64,000 bases of DNA from PLA3 sp964592235 (GCA_964592235.1 CAZQCF010000006.1:78214-142213); one strand, 5' to 3'; positions 1 through 9,213 are shown, counted from the first letter of the stretch. Program-made: numbers and translations. Notes: generated from the letters alone by a model not told the origin.

Positions 1-1802
1 GGCGGGCAGCGTCGGCCGCACAGCACCGGCGGCGCTGGCGGGCATTTGCCGATCTTGCCGGAGCGGCACAAGACCTTGGAGCCGATGAACTGGTAGCCGC
101 AACGCGGGATTGGAATCCCGCCGGGGTTCTTGTTCGGCGGCTTGACGTAGTGGGCCTCGCCGGGCTTGACGTGCTTCATCGGGCCGGGCTTGAAGGCATC
201 AAAACAATTGAACGGTGCGTTGATGCCGGGGACGAACGGGAACCCGGGGTTGTGGAACGCGAAGAGGCCGTCCTCCAGCGGCTGCCCGCAGACCTGCGAC
301 GCCCAGTCGGAAGAAGTCGGTCCGTCGCCGAACTGAAGCTGCAACGGATTAAGCGGGCTGCCCGGGTCGCCGGTGTCGATGACGCGGACGCGGACTTCAT
401 CGGGTGTAATGAGACCTGCGTCGAGTTGCTGCAAATCCTGCATGTTGGTGAAGATGAAGACCGGTCGGACGCCGATGTTGGCGGAAAACGTGCCGCCGTT
501 GGGACCGATCGCCTGGACCTGCATCGAGCCAGTCGGCGCCGGCGTATCGGAGATGGCGACGTTGACGTGCCAAGTCTCGGTACTGGGCATTCCGTTGTAG
601 CCGACGGAGATCGGCTGGGCACTGACGAGATTCAGCTCCAGCATTTCAATCGGCACGATGATCGGCGGTCCCGGAGGAATCGGCGGAAGCGGCGGCCGCT
701 TCACGATCGTGTCGGTCGGGCCAAGATTGATGGGATCGATCGGCTGGGAATCGAAGAGAACCTGCCCGATGAACGGGTCGGAGCCGGGGCCGAAGAAGCC
801 GGCCGGAATCGGCGGCTGATTCCCTGCACCGAAGACGTAGAACGACGAGGTGGTGATGTCACCGGTGGAGTCGGGGGTCTCCCATGCGTCGAGCGCCGGA
901 CAACCGCCGCCGTTAAAGATAGCAGCCATGAACGCGCGAATATCGCGTCCGTCGACGTTCAGGCTGTTGTTCATGTCCGCGCAGAGGTCGGCGTCTTCGA
1001 CTTTCAGCACTTCATCGACGAACCAGTTGACATCGAGCAGATCGACCACGCCATCGAGATTGGAATCGCCCTTGCAGCGGCAGAAGCCCGGTGTCGTCGG
1101 TTCGCCGGCCTGCATGCGCACGGTGCCGGTCGTGCTGCCGGACATGCCGGCAAGCGGTCCACCGGGGGCGCCGATGAAGTCGATGCGATAGGTGATGTCG
1201 AAGAAGCTGTCCACGTTCCAGTTGCCGCCGGAGACCTGGGTCAACGTGGTATGGCCCGGGCTGGGCATGCCGAAGGCCGTGCCGGCTGTAATTCGCAAAA
1301 GGTCAAAATCGGGATCGCCGGGCGGAAGCTGGCCCTGCATCATGAAGAAGTCGGTCGGGAAGGATTGCACGGGATTGCCCAGCACGCGCGGGCCGATGTG
1401 CGTTTCGCACTGAAGCTGCATGCCGACGAAGCGGTTGAAGCCGCCCAGCGCGCCGGTGCCCTGAAGGTTGATGCCGGCGAAGGACATGAACTGTTCAAAC
1501 TCGCCGCCCAATCCGCCGCCCGGTCCGCTGTTGGTAAGGCCGAAATCGCGGTGGGTGAAATCGGCAATGATCGTCGTGCCAGGGGGCAGGCCGTTGACAA
1601 TCATGTGAACCTGCTGCGGGCTAAGGTAGCCCGTAAAGCACTGGGGCGGCAGTTGAGCCGTGCCGCCCGCGTCGGGCACGATGCAGATGACGGCGTGAAC
1701 GGCGGCCGGCGCGGCGATCAGCACCGCAGCCAGAACGGCGACCAGTCCGATGGCTGATAGGAACCGCTTGCGATACGGGACGGATTGAACTTGCTGAAAC
1801 AT
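1..1802 (-). CDS. Secreted protein with dockerin-like calcium repeats, 3' end outside the window
   Basis: Read on the minus strand, an ATG at 1802 opens a frame that stays open to the left edge (600 codons, no stop seen). The start is set by a strong GGAGG 8 bases upstream. The N-terminus has basic residues and a hydrophobic stretch ending in an Ala-rich cleavage region (about residues 12-37), so it is exported. In the middle (about residues 240-295) lies a pair of Asp/Asn-rich EF-hand-like loops, GDSNLDGVVDLLD and ADMNNSLNVDGRD, which is the dockerin type I pattern common in planctomycete secreted proteins. The rest is Gly/Pro-rich with scattered Cys, and the last visible part is basic and Cys/Pro-rich. 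No catalytic motif is recognised. A surface or matrix protein is the likely role, but the exact function is unknown. Confidence 0.8.
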   Translation of the reverse strand, partial: MFQQVQSVPYRKRFLSAIGLVAVLAAVLIAAPAAVHAVICIVPDAGGTAQLPPQCFTGYLSPQQVHMIVNGLPPGTTIIADFTHRDFGLTNSGPGGGLGGEFEQFMSFAGINLQGTGALGGFNRFVGMQLQCETHIGPRVLGNPVQSFPTDFFMMQGQLPPGDPDFDLLRITAGTAFGMPSPGHTTLTQVSGGNWNVDSFFDITYRIDFIGAPGGPLAGMSGSTTGTVRMQAGEPTTPGFCRCKGDSNLDGVVDLLDVNWFVDEVLKVEDADLCADMNNSLNVDGRDIRAFMAAIFNGGGCPALDAWETPDSTGDITTSSFYVFGAGNQPPIPAGFFGPGSDPFIGQVLFDSQPIDPINLGPTDTIVKRPPLPPIPPGPPIIVPIEMLELNLVSAQPISVGYNGMPSTETWHVNVAISDTPAPTGSMQVQAIGPNGGTFSANIGVRPVFIFTNMQDLQQLDAGLITPDEVRVRVIDTGDPGSPLNPLQLQFGDGPTSSDWASQVCGQPLEDGLFAFHNPGFPFVPGINAPFNCFDAFKPGPMKHVKPGEAHYVKPPNKNPGGIPIPRCGYQFIGSKVLCRSGKIGKCPPAPPVLCGRRCP

Positions 1803-2209
1803 GGATGTTCCTCCACCTCCACCGCGCACGCGGCGGGGACACACTCAAGAACCGTTTATCACTCGAGCCGTGAGGCGCTCCGCCTCGCGAAATCGGGATT
1901 CATGCCTGACGTCCGAAACCCCTTCTCCGCAAGCGTCATGCGCCAGACGCTGACCAAAAAGCGGGCTGCGGACGAATTCACACGAGGTGGGCGGTGAGCA
2001 GCGAAAAGAAACCGAGCAGAACTGTCACATGCCTCATCCCGCTCGACCAACCGGCGTCCAGTCTAACACGCTGACCTATGTAAGTCAATGACTTACGACG
2101 CGAACGCCGCACCTCTTCTCGCCTAGTAGACGAATCGCACGCTCGCGCGGTTACTGCCTTGAAAGGGGAATTTTTTGAGAGCATCCGATCTCGTGATAGG
2201 GTGAATTCC
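1803..2209. other. Intergenic region between the dockerin protein and the exporter operon
   Basis: This stretch of about 400 bases holds no convincing gene. It contains a minus-strand promoter with a palindrome (annotated separately) and about 250 bases of leader for the secreted protein. No clear terminator hairpin for the exporter operon was seen. Confidence 0.6.
2060..2096 (-). promoter_or_regulatory. Promoter with operator-like palindrome for the dockerin protein gene
   Basis: On the minus strand TTGACT (2083-2088) and TAGACT (2060-2065) are separated by 17 bases, a good housekeeping-type promoter. A 7-bp inverted repeat GTAAGTC-AAT-GACTTAC (2080-2096) covers the -35 box, as expected for a repressor site. 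It would produce a leader of about 250 bases before the ATG at 1802. The regulator is unknown; no regulator gene lies next to it. Confidence 0.55.
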
Positions 2210-4960
2210 CTACTCGGCTGCGATTCGGCGTGAGAGCAGGGCGGCGGGTAGGACACAAAGCGTGGTCAGCAGACAGGTTGCGATACTCGCCACCACCATG
2301 ATCGCGAGGCGGGCATTGGCGGGAACCTGGGAGAGAATCAAGACGGAGAAGCCGGCCCCCACGCTCAACGCATCGATGAGGATGCCCCGGCCGGCAGCGC
2401 CGAGCGACCGGTCCAGGGCGCTTACGGCATCGAGGCCTGCGGCTTGTTCCCGGCGGAAGCGTTCGATGAAGTGAATGGCGTAATCGACGCCGATGCCGAT
2501 GGTCATCGCGGTAAACATCGATGTTGCGACGCCGAGCGGTATGCCGCACCAGCCCATCAGGGCGAAGTTAACGGGAACGGCGACGACGCACGGGAGGATC
2601 GAGAGCAGCCCCCATTTCAGCGATCGCGTAATCGCGATGCATACGATCAGCACGCCCAGCAGCGACAGCGAGACGGAGCGCACTTCCGTCGAGACGATGG
2701 CGTCGATGAGCGTCTGGCTGACGGCGACATCGCCGGCCAGCGCAAGCGAGAGACCGATCGGGGCGAGGTGTTCGCGCTCGTATTGTCGAATGGCGTCGAT
2801 CAGGCGCGCGGTGTCGCGAAAATTGGCGTGATTCATGTACACGCTGATGATGCCTCGCGCGAAGTCGGCGTCGACCGTGGCGCGGGTGCGCTTCGGCCCG
2901 CGAATGTTGGCGAACCATTTCCACACGTCGTCGAGCTGGCTGGCTTCTTTCGGGATCGCGCGGGCCTGGTCCTGACGGCCGCGTGCGAGATAGCTCGTGG
3001 TCTCGACGTAGGCGGCGGGGCCGAGCGCGCCGCCAACGCGGTCCTCGGCGCGCGCCGCGAGGAATCGCTCCAGGTCGCGCACCGCCGTCAGTGTCTTCGG
3101 GTGGGCCAGTCGGCGCTGGCGGATCTCGAATCGAATGGCCTCGCCTTTCTGGATTCCCATCGTGAAGCGAGGCGAACCGTCCAGCCGCTCGATGCCGACG
3201 ACGATGCGATCGCCCTGGCGCGCGGCGGACTTGATGCGCGTGCCGTGCAACGATGTCATAATTGTGACATTCCCGGGAGGGGGGCCGGCGCGCGACAGCT
3301 CGATTCGCCGGCCGATCAGCGAAGCCGGGTCGTTCGTGAGGTCGCCGGGCAGGCCGAGAGCGAAATGGTCAATGCGGGCCTCCTCGAGCGTGCCATCCAG
3401 AATCTCGGCGCCGGTATCGACGCAGACATAGAGAACGTGCATGCCGAGAAATGAGCTGTTGAAGAACTGGGTGTCGCGATGGAACCCGCTGGCCGGAGAA
3501 AATCCGTCGATCCAGCTATCCTGAATCTCGATTCGCCCGATGCCCAGCCCAGCCATGCCGAGTACGAGGACCAGCGCCACGATCACGCCGCGCGGACGGC
3601 GCGCAATGGCAAGACCCAGGCGACCAAGCCGGGGCGGCCGACCGGCGGCAGCGTCTGCAGCGCGATCCGTACCTTGAAACCGGCGCGGGTGCAGTAGGAC
3701 CACCGCGGCGGGCGTGCCGGTTAGTGCCCACGCAAGGCAAACCATTGCGCCCAGGGCAGTGAAAAGCCCGAACGCGCGAACCGGCTCCAGCGGCGATAAG
3801 ACAAACGAAAGAAACGCAATCGCCGTCGTTACAGATGTCAGAATGATCGGGCGGCGGACCTCCGCCAGCGCAGCGGCCAGCACGGCTCGAGCGCGATCGC
3901 GGCCGGCGCGCGCATCCGTCAGCGGCTTCTCGGCTGGTGCGGTCGCAAGTTGGCGGGCGTAACGGTTGAACAGATGAACCTCGTCGGAGACGCCGATGGC
4001 GATGAGAATCACGGGGATGACGGCTGTGGTGAGATAAATCGGGGAATCCACCCAGCCCATCACGCCGAACGTGATGACCAGACAGGCGACGATCTTCAGC
4101 CAGGTGAGGGCGACGGCCGCGAGACTGCGAAACGCGATGATGAAGACAAGGGTCATCACCGCGATGGCGATCGGCAGCAGACCGACGTGGTGCGCGATCC
4201 AGAGCCGAAGCGATTCCAGATCACGCGGCGCGTCGGCCGCCGACTCCGAATGCGAGGCATAGTGCGGATCGATCAGGGCGACCGGCACACCGAGGTCTTC
4301 AAGAATGTGCGTGCCCAGCAGGGATTCGGCGACCGGCGAGCCGGTGATGTGAACCGTTTGGGGGTCGATGCCGCCCTCGCGCACGACCTGCCGGATGCGA
4401 TGGTAGAACGGCAGGCGGTCGGACCCTTCGCGCAGGCCGACGTAGATGGCGGCTGCGTGTTCATCGCGCGAGATGAGGGTCCCGCGGTACAGGTCGATCC
4501 GGCGCACGTCGTCGCGCAGCGTGGCGAGCTGCTCGGGGGTCTGCGGCAGGGGATCGAGCATGTCGAGAAAGTCGAGGGTGCCGGTGCGGACGCGGTGGCT
4601 CTTCTCGGTGGCAAGGCTGGTGACGTCGTCAGGATCGACGCCGTCAAGCTGCTGAAGCGCCCGGGTCAGATTCGCGAGTTGAGCAATGGTGGTCGCGTTG
4701 TAGACGCCGTCGGGCGCGTCGGCGCGAAGGACCACGACAATGGGATCGGTCAGGCCGAAATCGGCGCGGATCGCGCGATCCATTTGAACCTGCGGCGCAT
4801 CGTGCGGCACCAGTGCGTGGCCGTCAGTTCGCAGGCGAAGTTTGGTCAGCCCTGGCGCAGCGACCAGCGCCGCCAGCAACGCGATGCCAAGCGTCAAGCG
4901 TGGGCGGCGAATCGCGAAGGGAAGGGGGTCGGACATGCTGGGTGGGCGTCCTTCGCTCAA
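2210..4960 (-). CDS. RND/MMPL-superfamily transporter (predicted exporter of the PKSE operon)
   Basis: A 916-aa membrane protein with the two-fold RND layout: one N-terminal membrane helix (about residues 20-40), a large periplasmic domain, a five-to-six-helix block (about 260-420), then the same pattern again to the C-terminus. The charged motifs expected in the fourth helix of each half are visible: GVSDEVHLFNRY in the first and GIGVDYAIHFIERF in the second. Relatives move lipids, hopanoids or hydrophobic natural products across or out of the inner membrane. The ATG overlaps the stop of the UnbU-like gene by 4 bases (ATGA), so it is translationally coupled to the enediyne-type cassette and is a good candidate for exporting or relocating its product. 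Substrate is inferred only from context. A second in-frame Met at residue 9 is an alternative start. Confidence 0.88.
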   Translation of the reverse strand: MSEGRPPSMSDPLPFAIRRPRLTLGIALLAALVAAPGLTKLRLRTDGHALVPHDAPQVQMDRAIRADFGLTDPIVVVLRADAPDGVYNATTIAQLANLTRALQQLDGVDPDDVTSLATEKSHRVRTGTLDFLDMLDPLPQTPEQLATLRDDVRRIDLYRGTLISRDEHAAAIYVGLREGSDRLPFYHRIRQVVREGGIDPQTVHITGSPVAESLLGTHILEDLGVPVALIDPHYASHSESAADAPRDLESLRLWIAHHVGLLPIAIAVMTLVFIIAFRSLAAVALTWLKIVACLVITFGVMGWVDSPIYLTTAVIPVILIAIGVSDEVHLFNRYARQLATAPAEKPLTDARAGRDRARAVLAAALAEVRRPIILTSVTTAIAFLSFVLSPLEPVRAFGLFTALGAMVCLAWALTGTPAAVVLLHPRRFQGTDRAADAAAGRPPRLGRLGLAIARRPRGVIVALVLVLGMAGLGIGRIEIQDSWIDGFSPASGFHRDTQFFNSSFLGMHVLYVCVDTGAEILDGTLEEARIDHFALGLPGDLTNDPASLIGRRIELSRAGPPPGNVTIMTSLHGTRIKSAARQGDRIVVGIERLDGSPRFTMGIQKGEAIRFEIRQRRLAHPKTLTAVRDLERFLAARAEDRVGGALGPAAYVETTSYLARGRQDQARAIPKEASQLDDVWKWFANIRGPKRTRATVDADFARGIISVYMNHANFRDTARLIDAIRQYEREHLAPIGLSLALAGDVAVSQTLIDAIVSTEVRSVSLSLLGVLIVCIAITRSLKWGLLSILPCVVAVPVNFALMGWCGIPLGVATSMFTAMTIGIGVDYAIHFIERFRREQAAGLDAVSALDRSLGAAGRGILIDALSVGAGFSVLILSQVPANARLAIMVVASIATCLLTTLCVLPAALLSRRIAAE

Positions 4961-6000
4961 ACCGGTTCAGCCGCGCGGAGGGTCGAAGGCGTCGTTGGCC
5001 GGCCGCCGAGCTGAAATCGCCAGTGTTTCCAGACATCACGCTCGGTCAACCCGGATCGCGCGGCAGCCCAGCGCAGAATCGGCAGCGTCGCGCAGAGGAT
5101 GAACAGCGCGTAGAACATGGAATAACGAATCTCCATGTAGCGCATGACGCCGTCCAGCAGCGCGATGGACAACCCCCAGAGCACGCGGCCGCGCGGCGTC
5201 GGCGGGCTGGCCTTGGGATCGGGCAGCATGACAAACGTAAACAGGGCGAACTCCGCGCCGGTCATCGGCCCCAGTGCGAAGACCATGCCGCCCTGTCCCA
5301 GCGCCATGCGAACAAAGCTCATGAAGACGTAGCCGCCGATCCAGGCAAGGGCGAGGTCGAGCCGGCGGATGCGTTTCATCATCAGCAGGCCGAGGGCGAT
5401 GATGGCGAAGGCGATGCGATAGTCGGCGCCCCATTGAGAGCCGGGCGCGATCGTTGCAATGTGCGGACAGAGCAGGAGGACGGCGACAAGACCGAAGTTC
5501 GATGGATTGAAGAAATGCCCGGTGCGATTGCGAACAAAGTATTTTGACAGAATGCCCCAGGCGGCAGCGACGACGTAAATGCGCCAGTCGTAGCTTTCCA
5601 GCAGGATGCCGATGGACAGCGCCGTGAGGTAAGCGCTGATCGGCACAAGAATCTCGCGGCGGCGCACGAGAGACACCAGAAAATCAATCCCGCAGGCGGT
5701 TAGCAGCGTGATGCCGAGGCGGAACGGATCGCGGTTGAAGTAATAAACAGTTGCGCCGAGGACGACCCAGAGCGTCTGTGCGGCGGCGACGGTGATGCGC
5801 GGGTCTTTAATGCTGGGAATCACAAAGGTGAAGCCGCGGTGGGTTCCTGCTTCCGCGCCGGGGTGGGCGGCATCGGCGGGATGCGGGCGCGATAGGGCAT
5901 CGGAGCCGGGGCGTGTCGCCCCGATGTTATTCGCGCCGCGCGGGCTGAAGTCCGCGGCTCGTTGGTTTTCCATGGCGGCGTCGTTCACGGCGTGCTCCAC
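4957..6000 (-). CDS. UnbU/E4-like integral membrane protein of the enediyne cassette
   Basis: A 347-aa protein with about eight membrane helices after a hydrophilic N-terminal 60 residues. It belongs to the NqrB/RnfD/RnfE-like superfamily that includes UnbU of enediyne clusters. Visible signature segments are FNPSNFGLVA, a MTGAEFALFTFVMLPDPK stretch and a following PTPRGRVLWG loop. UnbU is one of five genes always found together in enediyne loci; its biochemical role is not established. Here it sits between a TPR-like gene (16-bp overlap) and the RND exporter (4-bp overlap), downstream of the UnbV-like gene. The N-terminal tail (roughly residues 12-25) is encoded by a copy of a GC-rich palindromic repeat, so this part is probably dispensable. 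Lack of Rnf/Nqr partners argues against a true electron-transport subunit. Confidence 0.8.
   Translation of the reverse strand: MEHAVNDAAMENQRAADFSPRGANNIGATRPGSDALSRPHPADAAHPGAEAGTHRGFTFVIPSIKDPRITVAAAQTLWVVLGATVYYFNRDPFRLGITLLTACGIDFLVSLVRRREILVPISAYLTALSIGILLESYDWRIYVVAAAWGILSKYFVRNRTGHFFNPSNFGLVAVLLLCPHIATIAPGSQWGADYRIAFAIIALGLLMMKRIRRLDLALAWIGGYVFMSFVRMALGQGGMVFALGPMTGAEFALFTFVMLPDPKASPPTPRGRVLWGLSIALLDGVMRYMEIRYSMFYALFILCATLPILRWAAARSGLTERDVWKHWRFQLGGRPTTPSTLRAAEPV
5926..5965. repeat. REP-like palindromic element, copy A, inside the UnbU-like gene
   Basis: This GC-rich segment shares its two flanks with a second copy at 7586-7650: on the minus strand ACGAG(C/T)CGCGG(A/G)CTT(C/T)AGC followed by CCGCGCGGCGC and then GAATA. 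It is read in frame as part of the protein's N-terminal tail. Confidence 0.55.
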
Positions 6001-7079
6001 ATCATTCGCAGATCGGTCATCGGCGCGTCCAGCTCTGCACGGGCGCGGTCCAGTTCGGCCTCGAGATCGTCCAGCACGGTCTCATCCCGCCACGCATAGC
6101 GGCGACGAACGGCCTGTTGAATTGCTTCGTCTCGGCAGATGTTCTGCGCGATTTGCCACCACGAGCGGGCATTCTGCGAGCGGCCGATCTTGACGTATGC
6201 GTCGCCGAGGGCGATGGCGAGCGTCGCCTGCAGGCGCGACGAGCCGGCGTTGAACTTGCGGCCGACTGCGATGCAGCGGGCGATGTCCTGCACGGCGGCA
6301 TCGAGCGGGGTTTTGTCAGCCTCGGGCCAGACGAGCCGCGCGGGGCGATGAAGGTGATTCAATCCCCGCGCGAAGAGCGCCGGGACGTAATACGGACTGG
6401 CGGCAGACGATTTCCCATCGGTGCTACCATCGCCTTCCAGTACGACGGTCAGCTCGCGCACGCTTTCGACGCTGGCCGGGGCTTTGACCTCCAGCGCGGG
6501 GAAAAGCAGCATCTCATCCACCCAGGCAAGCGCCAGGGCAAGGCGCGTTTCGCGAGAGGGGTGATCCTTTTTCAGCTTCTCCAGCGGCGCGATCGGTTGC
6601 GCTTCGAGGTACGCGGGAAAAACGGAGTTGACCGCGCCGGTCGCGGCCACCGGCGCAGCGGACGCGCGGCGCGCGTCGGCCAGCGCGGCCCGACGAAGCG
6701 TGAAGCACTCCATCCGGTAGGCATTGGACAACACGAGGTTGTCGGGGTCTTGCGCGACGCCTTGCTGCATGGCGGCGAGACCGGCTTCGGGTTTGCCTGC
6801 GCGAATCAGAAGCAGCCCGTCGCGCACGCGTTGAGCGGCGGGAGGCAATGCTCCATTGCTCACGCGATCGGCTCTTGAATCGGAACGAATGGCATCGTCA
6901 AGGTCTCGCATCGCATCGAGATTGCCCAGCCCCGTTGCATCCAACGTCAGATCGTGCGGAACGCTCGGCAGATCGAGCAGGCCGACGCGCGACCAGGCGA
7001 ACGCGCCGACACCGGCAGCGGCCATCGCGATCACCATCCAGGCCGGGCGAACGAATGCGCGGTGTGTGTGCGAGGTCAT
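5985..7079 (-). CDS. Membrane-anchored TPR-like protein within the UnbV-UnbU operon
   Basis: A 364-aa protein. The start is chosen at 7079 because this ATG overlaps the UnbV-like stop by 4 bases. It has one N-terminal membrane anchor (about residues 14-31), then an alpha-helical region with repeat-like segments such as LLLIRAGKPEAGLAAMQQGVAQ and a later GDAYVKIGRSQNARSWWQIA, which resemble tetratricopeptide units. No catalytic motif is visible. Such proteins usually act as scaffolds. Its position, fused by overlaps to UnbV upstream and UnbU downstream (16 bp), suggests it works with them at the membrane. The repeat assignment is by eye only. Confidence 0.7.
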   Translation of the reverse strand: MTSHTHRAFVRPAWMVIAMAAAGVGAFAWSRVGLLDLPSVPHDLTLDATGLGNLDAMRDLDDAIRSDSRADRVSNGALPPAAQRVRDGLLLIRAGKPEAGLAAMQQGVAQDPDNLVLSNAYRMECFTLRRAALADARRASAAPVAATGAVNSVFPAYLEAQPIAPLEKLKKDHPSRETRLALALAWVDEMLLFPALEVKAPASVESVRELTVVLEGDGSTDGKSSAASPYYVPALFARGLNHLHRPARLVWPEADKTPLDAAVQDIARCIAVGRKFNAGSSRLQATLAIALGDAYVKIGRSQNARSWWQIAQNICRDEAIQQAVRRRYAWRDETVLDDLEAELDRARAELDAPMTDLRMMWSTP

Positions 7080-9076
7080 CTTCGCACCTCCGGCTGGGCG
7101 CCCTCGACCCACCGCACGTGTCGACCGACCAGCTTCCGGGCGTTGTCGCCTTCGACTTTCTGCGTTCGCCCACTGGGCCATTGGACGGTGATGCACTCCA
7201 CGGAAGCGGGATCCGGCACGCCAAAGTGCAGCGGATACTCCGATTGCGATGAGTAACCGGTGCCGCCCTGGACTTCGCGCATCATCCGGCTGCCGCGTGT
7301 CTCGATGGTGACCCTCGCGCCGACGGCGCTGGTCGTGGACGCGAGCGTGCGTCCGGCCAGCCGCATGGGCTGGTCAGGTCGGCCGACAAGTTGGATACGC
7401 AGGAACGACGCGCCGGCGGGCGGCACGGTGCGATTGACGTAGTACGACGACGGCGCGCCCTGATTGGCGACGTAGATATCCAGCAATCCGTCGAGGTTGA
7501 AATCGGCCAGCGCGATGCCGCGGCCGTTGAAGGTGTCGGTGATTCCGGCGGATTCGGCGGCGTCGCAGAAGCGGGGTTCGTTCGTATTCGAAGCGCCGCG
7601 CGGGTCACCACGGTGACTCGCCTTTGGAGAGCTAAAGCCCGCGACTCGTTCGATTCGATCATTCGCGCGATCGACTCGTTGATGTGCGTGGTCGGTCGTA
7701 TTTGGGATCTGCATGAACAGCCGGCTCGGCTCGCGGCCCGACAGATCACGATCACCCATGACGGGCCAGTCGCGCGTGTCCACCGTCTGGTTTTTCGTCT
7801 GCGTGACCATTTCCTGAATGTGATACCAGTAGGTCCGGTCGGGGTGGCCGGTGACGAAGCCGTTGACGGCGAAGATATCCATCAATCCGTCGAGATCAAA
7901 GTCGGCGAACTTCCCGCCCCAGCCCCAGCCGCCGTCCATCACGCCGGCCGGCTCGGCGATGTTCTTGAACCCGCGCCCGCCGGTCATGGCCACGTCCGCG
8001 CAATTCAGCCAGAGCATGTTGCCTTCGTCGGTCTTATATTTGCGAGAGAGGATGTTGGTGACGTAAATGTCGAGATAGCCGTCGTTGTTCACGTCGCCGA
8101 AATCGACGTTCATGCCCTTCCACCAGTCGTTGCCGACGCCGGGATGCCCGCGCGGGTCGATGACAAGGCGGAACTTCGGCGGCTGCTCCGTCGCACCGGT
8201 GTTGAGGTAATACTCGTCGGGGCCGAAATCGTTGGCGATGTACAGATCGGGCCAGCCGTCGTTGTTCAGATCGCCCGCGCCGACGGAAAGCGTCCAGCCG
8301 TGGAACGTCATGCCGACGGCGGTGGTGACATCTTCAAATGTGCCGTCGCCGCGATTGCGATAGAGCACATTGCGCCCGCCGTTTGCGGCGTGAGTGAAGG
8401 TCTCGTGCATGATCTTTGTCGAGGCGGGGTTCCACAGGTCGTTGCGCACGAGGCTGCCGGTCTTCTCATCCGCGATCGTGTCAGCGAAGTAGTTTCCGAG
8501 CAGAATGTCAAGATGCCCGTCGCGGTCGTAGTCGAAGAACGTCGCCGCGTTGCCGTATCCCCAGAAATCGACGCCCGCCTGCTTGCTGATGTCGACGAAC
8601 CGTCCGCCGCCCTCGTTGCGAAAGAGCGTGTTGGCGTCGCCCCACTTGACCACATACAGGTCCAGATCGCCGTCGTTGTCGACATCGCCCCAGATCGAGT
8701 GCATGCATGCCCCGGCCGCGTTGCCGATCCCGACGTCCGCCGCGGCCGTTACGTCTTCGAACGTCCCATCTCCGCGATTGTGGAACAGCCGATTCGACTG
8801 ACCCCGGCCGCTCTGGGTAACGTACAGATCGGCGTATCCGTCGCCGTCGTAGTCTGCCGCCGCGGCGGCTGCGCCCACCGACGACAACCACGGCATGATG
8901 TTTTCAAAGGCGGGGGCAAGTTGGCACATTGTGTGCTTGTTCAGACAACCGCCGGCCTGCGCGCGTTCCTCGAAGCGCACCTGCGTTGCCGGCCGCGCCG
9001 GCGGCGCGGGGCGGACCCAGACGTATCCGCCGATCAGCGCGGACGCCATCAGCAGGAATCGCAGCGACATCGCCAT
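7076..9076 (-). CDS. UnbV/E3-like FG-GAP and ASPIC-domain protein (CRTAC1 family)
   Basis: A 666-aa exported protein: an N-terminal hydrophobic signal or anchor (residues 4-20), then at least seven FG-GAP/VCBS repeats with calcium-binding DxDxDGxxD loops (for example DYDGDGYADLY, DVDNDGDLDLY, DVNNDGYLDIY, DFNLDGLLDIY), and a C-terminal ASPIC/UnbV domain (about 580-645) with GTGYSSQSEYPLHFGV and VQWPSGRTQKVEG. UnbV is one of the five conserved enediyne-cassette genes, though relatives also occur elsewhere in planctomycetes, so the match gains weight from its neighbours. It is the first gene of the leftward operon, 531 bp from and divergent to the PKS operon. An extra stretch of about 42 residues (about 457-498), absent from the usual family pattern, is encoded by a palindromic repeat. 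GAGGG precedes the ATG. Confidence 0.87.
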   Translation of the reverse strand: MAMSLRFLLMASALIGGYVWVRPAPPARPATQVRFEERAQAGGCLNKHTMCQLAPAFENIMPWLSSVGAAAAAADYDGDGYADLYVTQSGRGQSNRLFHNRGDGTFEDVTAAADVGIGNAAGACMHSIWGDVDNDGDLDLYVVKWGDANTLFRNEGGGRFVDISKQAGVDFWGYGNAATFFDYDRDGHLDILLGNYFADTIADEKTGSLVRNDLWNPASTKIMHETFTHAANGGRNVLYRNRGDGTFEDVTTAVGMTFHGWTLSVGAGDLNNDGWPDLYIANDFGPDEYYLNTGATEQPPKFRLVIDPRGHPGVGNDWWKGMNVDFGDVNNDGYLDIYVTNILSRKYKTDEGNMLWLNCADVAMTGGRGFKNIAEPAGVMDGGWGWGGKFADFDLDGLMDIFAVNGFVTGHPDRTYWYHIQEMVTQTKNQTVDTRDWPVMGDRDLSGREPSRLFMQIPNTTDHAHQRVDRANDRIERVAGFSSPKASHRGDPRGASNTNEPRFCDAAESAGITDTFNGRGIALADFNLDGLLDIYVANQGAPSSYYVNRTVPPAGASFLRIQLVGRPDQPMRLAGRTLASTTSAVGARVTIETRGSRMMREVQGGTGYSSQSEYPLHFGVPDPASVECITVQWPSGRTQKVEGDNARKLVGRHVRWVEGAQPEVRR
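7586..7650. repeat. REP-like palindromic element, copy B, inserted in frame in the UnbV-like gene
   Basis: It shares both flanks with copy A at 5926-5965 but carries about 26 extra bases in the middle, which include a hairpin: CGGGTCACC (7601-7609) and GGTGACTCG (7612-7620), nine bases per arm with one mismatch. The element and its surroundings encode the Arg/His/Asp-rich insert in the UnbV-like protein. Confidence 0.6.
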
Positions 9077-9184
9077 GGAAGACCCTCGGGGAGAGGTCGC
9101 ACTCGAGCCGGGGTGTCGCGGGCGGAAAGCCGGCGACCCGAACTGGGTAAAACACCCGGGCTGCCCATGAAGGGAACGAACGCG

Positions 9185-9213
9185 ATTTTACTCCCCAGGG
9201 GAAGACGATTCAA
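9185..9213 (-). promoter_or_regulatory. Promoter of the leftward UnbV-TPR-UnbU-exporter operon
   Basis: On the minus strand TTGAAT (9208-9213) and TAAAAT (9185-9190) are 17 bases apart, close to the housekeeping consensus. Transcription would start near 9178, about 100 bases before the ATG at 9076. Confidence 0.5.

Noticed and set aside
150..1757. Long open frame on the plus strand
   Set aside because: It is the antisense shadow of the secreted dockerin-type protein; the minus frame has a signal peptide, calcium loops and a strong ribosome-binding site.
3950..5014. Plus-strand open frame opposite the transporter
   Set aside because: Composition is Arg/Asp/Gly/His-rich shadow sequence; the minus strand encodes clear RND motifs.
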